A stretch of DNA of 8,670 nt from Opitutales bacterium. Lineage in GTDB: Bacteria > Verrucomicrobiota > Verrucomicrobiia > Opitutales > JAFGAQ01. The notes beneath the pieces were generated by a model. The model had not been told where the DNA came from. It saw nothing but the letters and a program-made list of their open reading frames with translations, and ran no database searches. Each line of letters starts with the position of its first letter. Position 1 is the stretch's first letter. Shown here in pieces: positions 6,541-8,670 of this stretch. Both the position numbers and the translations under genes were made by a program. Where the stretch lies: assembly GCA_028704125.1 (NCBI GenBank), contig JAQVLM010000108.1:1-8670 (forward strand), written 5' to 3'.

Positions 6541-8670
6541 ATGCCAAAACAATTGATCTACACCAGCTACCCAACCGGGATTCTTTCCGGACGCTCTGGT
6601 TTTCAGACAGTTGCAGCATCTCCAGGGGTGTCAGGAGCGCTTTCGACTCTCCTCGAGAAAGAAAGCTCCTATGATTTCGGAAAAGCGGCCAGTCACCGGC
6701 CGGTGATCCATCGCTTCTGGTCCTGCACGCTCGGAGACGGAATACACCACATTCTAACCCGCATTGGACCCTCGGGCAACGATGCAACGGGACGGCCCAA
6801 TCACATTGCCCACCACCTCATCTTCGATCCCGCCGAGTTGCCGGCATGCCCGCCATCGGCGATATTCCTATATTGGAATGGCTGGGTCAGGCACTGGTCC
6901 GGGATCACAAACTGGGAGGAAACCCGGAACCCGTTACCGGCAAAAGCCATATCCGAACCCTTCGGATTCATCGCCAAAGCCGAACCAGCCTCCACATGGA
7001 AGAAACTCCAAGGCGAACAGGCCGATCCCAAGACTCCATTCAATCTTTCCGGCCCCCTTGTATTTCCTTTTCCAGCCAGACAGGAAAATACGTTGCTCCA
7101 AGTGTTTCTCGAAAGCCAGGCAACCCTTAATTCCGCGCTGTATTGGGCCTATCCATTCACCACCTGCCTCTCCGAAAGCGACAATCCAACAACGTTCACC
7201 TGGATTGGATGGATACAAGATCCCATGATCCCGGCCATGCCGCTTCCTGAGGGTTGGGCGCACCAGATCGTTGATTTATTCAACCCCGCCAGCCGTCCGG
7301 CCACCGAAAACCGCAGCCCGGAACCCAATCCTGCCATCGTCAGAACGACCACGGTGCGACTCACCCCCATGGAGGATCCGCCACCCGATTCTTCCGTAAA
7401 AGAACCGCATTCGGCCACTGATTCCGACCAGGATTCGACCCCCATCCTACAAGGGGATCTGGCAGATGGGTCCGCCCCTCCCCGACACCTCCATCCGGAA
7501 GGAATCCTGGACGACATCTTTGCAAAGGATGAATCGACTGAGCCGCCGATTATCATTCCTGAAGTCAACTTCGACGAATCCTCAGTTGATCTTCAGCAAC
7601 GCAAGTCCAAGCCGTTTCTCGCCATCGCTCTCGTGATGGCAGGGATTTTGATGGCCGCTTTTCTGGTCATTTCCTTTCCCCGTGTATTATCCTTCATCAA
7701 CCAATCCCGTTCACCGGCATCCGTAAAGCGAGTAGCCACGCCGGTCGAAAACACTTCAGTTTCAACGGAAGCGGAACCCGTTTCAGGCACCACGGCCCCT
7801 GCCAATCCACTGGATGAAATAGGCGCGATTCTCGCCGGCAATGAATTCCTTCCCGCAAGAGCCTATCTCCTCCAAAACCAGAACAGCCCATCAAAAGCCC
7901 CCAAGGAGGACGTGGCGATTCTCACGGAGTGGGTCAAGACCCAACAAGGACTGCTAAGGGATCTGAATGTCACGCTGGCCAAACTCGAGGGGGAAGTGAT
8001 GGCCCGACATTTGATACCCGGCTTTGAGGAGCGCATTCGATCCGTTCGGGATGAAATGGACAAATTGGCTATTGACCTGAGGCAAAACACATCACTGCGT
8101 CTCGAAAAGGCCGAAACCTCCTATCGGGAATGGCTTGCGGCCTCCCGGCTTCCGATCGCTGAAGCACCCATCTACTTTCTTCAATATTCCCCTACAGGAG
8201 AACGTCCCGCCCACACCTTCCAAAACACACATCCCATCATGCTCAAATGGATGGAGAACCTGAAAGAAACGCTCACAACCTCGCAAATCGAGCGCATTCA
8301 GGTCGACATCATTCCATTCAGGGGACTCGGAGATGTGGCTTTTCCGACCGACAACCGTTTACCCTTGAGTTTCTGGAAAAAGTCCGACCGCTCATTTGTA
8401 TGCTCAATGGACAAGTCCATCGAGATCCTGCAGTTCGAAGCAGCTTCAGAAGATGGACGGACCATGGATTTCGAATGGCTGTTTGACTATAGGGGATCGG
8501 TTACATCCGGAAACCAGTTGATCCGGTTTCCGTCTCCGCCTTTGTTGGTCCGGTTCCGCAACACCAACACCGGTCAGGTTTTTTTTGTCATCTGCAACAG
8601 TGCGAACGTCGTTCCATTCAACAATCCCCCCGACATCCCGTTCTCACTGCTCAAGTATGATGCATCCACA
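6541..8670 (+). CDS. Membrane-anchored GAP1-N2-like (GTPase-associated protein 1) protein, 3' partial
   Basis: The frame is open from ATG 6541 to the window edge (710 codons, no stop), so the C-terminus is missing. An in-frame TAG at 6532 fixes the start at 6541 or later. Residues 1-130 resemble the GAP1-N2 module: LIYTSYPTGILSGRSGFQTVA, then GDGIHHILTRIGPSGNDATGRPNHIAHHLIFDPAELP (65-101). Residues about 193-246 (LNSALYWAYPFTTCLS, TFTWIGWIQD, then QIVDL) resemble the second conserved part of that module. A Pro/Ser/Asp-rich, probably disordered linker covers about 249-353. RKSK precedes one transmembrane helix (359-380), so the N-terminal part should be cytoplasmic. Residues about 455-535 look helical, possibly coiled coil. 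Residues 540-710 form an unrecognised, probably periplasmic domain with two cysteines (C621, C685). GAP1 proteins are known only from comparative genomics, beside predicted GTPases in conflict or signalling loci. The match is from memory of the motif pattern; the biochemical role is unknown. Confidence 0.8.
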   Translation, partial: MPKQLIYTSYPTGILSGRSGFQTVAASPGVSGALSTLLEKESSYDFGKAASHRPVIHRFWSCTLGDGIHHILTRIGPSGNDATGRPNHIAHHLIFDPAELPACPPSAIFLYWNGWVRHWSGITNWEETRNPLPAKAISEPFGFIAKAEPASTWKKLQGEQADPKTPFNLSGPLVFPFPARQENTLLQVFLESQATLNSALYWAYPFTTCLSESDNPTTFTWIGWIQDPMIPAMPLPEGWAHQIVDLFNPASRPATENRSPEPNPAIVRTTTVRLTPMEDPPPDSSVKEPHSATDSDQDSTPILQGDLADGSAPPRHLHPEGILDDIFAKDESTEPPIIIPEVNFDESSVDLQQRKSKPFLAIALVMAGILMAAFLVISFPRVLSFINQSRSPASVKRVATPVENTSVSTEAEPVSGTTAPANPLDEIGAILAGNEFLPARAYLLQNQNSPSKAPKEDVAILTEWVKTQQGLLRDLNVTLAKLEGEVMARHLIPGFEERIRSVRDEMDKLAIDLRQNTSLRLEKAETSYREWLAASRLPIAEAPIYFLQYSPTGERPAHTFQNTHPIMLKWMENLKETLTTSQIERIQVDIIPFRGLGDVAFPTDNRLPLSFWKKSDRSFVCSMDKSIEILQFEAASEDGRTMDFEWLFDYRGSVTSGNQLIRFPSPPLLVRFRNTNTGQVFFVICNSANVVPFNNPPDIPFSLLKYDAST

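Noticed and set aside
6764..7228. A 154-residue plus-strand frame rich in Pro, Arg and Ser, and several minus-strand frames across 6410-8286.
   Set aside because: They overlap the 710-codon open frame from 6541, have low-complexity shadow-like composition and no recognisable domain.
1..8670. CRISPR arrays, tRNA genes, insertion sequences or long direct repeats.
   Set aside because: Read through for regularly spaced repeats, cloverleaf-like ends and transposase motifs; none seen.

Overview
The window (8,670 bp, mid-GC, no mobile elements, no RNA genes seen) looks like chromosomal DNA of a Gram-negative bacterium, most plausibly a member of the Verrucomicrobiota (Opitutia/Puniceicoccales-like). 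The evidence for this is a stand-alone prepilin-like protein with the GFTLVELL leader and a C-terminal 'HIVFLDGHVRFF' motif, a small lipoprotein, a bactofilin, weak or absent Shine-Dalgarno sequences, and a large GAP1-type protein. This assignment is inference from gene style, not from a marker gene.

Layout. Positions 3-2921 (+) hold most of a membrane hybrid sensor histidine kinase. Its 5' end lies outside the window. Its order is ABC-type substrate-binding sensor (C-terminal half), PAS, transmembrane helix, PAS, HisKA, HATPase, degenerate receiver, functional receiver. A candidate promoter follows, then a prepilin-like pseudopilin (3018-3704, +). A short lipoprotein gene (3787-4005, -) is convergent with the pseudopilin and divergent from a CBS-DRTGG-CBS family II inorganic pyrophosphatase (4215-5906, +). 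A bactofilin (5977-6444, +) follows 70 bp later. The last 2.1 kb (6541 to the window end, +) is one uninterrupted reading frame with no stop before the edge. It encodes at least 710 residues of a membrane-anchored protein whose N-terminus resembles GAP1-N2, the N-terminal module of 'GTPase-associated protein 1' from predicted bacterial GTPase-centred conflict/signalling systems.

How the genes may work together. The sensor kinase, pseudopilin and lipoprotein look like independent transcription units. Pyrophosphatase, bactofilin and the GAP1-like gene run in one direction with 70 and 96 bp gaps, so they could be co-transcribed, but no shared function is evident for the pyrophosphatase. The most interesting part is the GAP1-like protein: a cytoplasmic GAP1-N2-like region, a Pro/Asp/Ser-rich linker, one transmembrane helix, a helical segment and an unrecognised, probably periplasmic C-terminal domain. 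The window ends before its expected GTPase partners could be seen.
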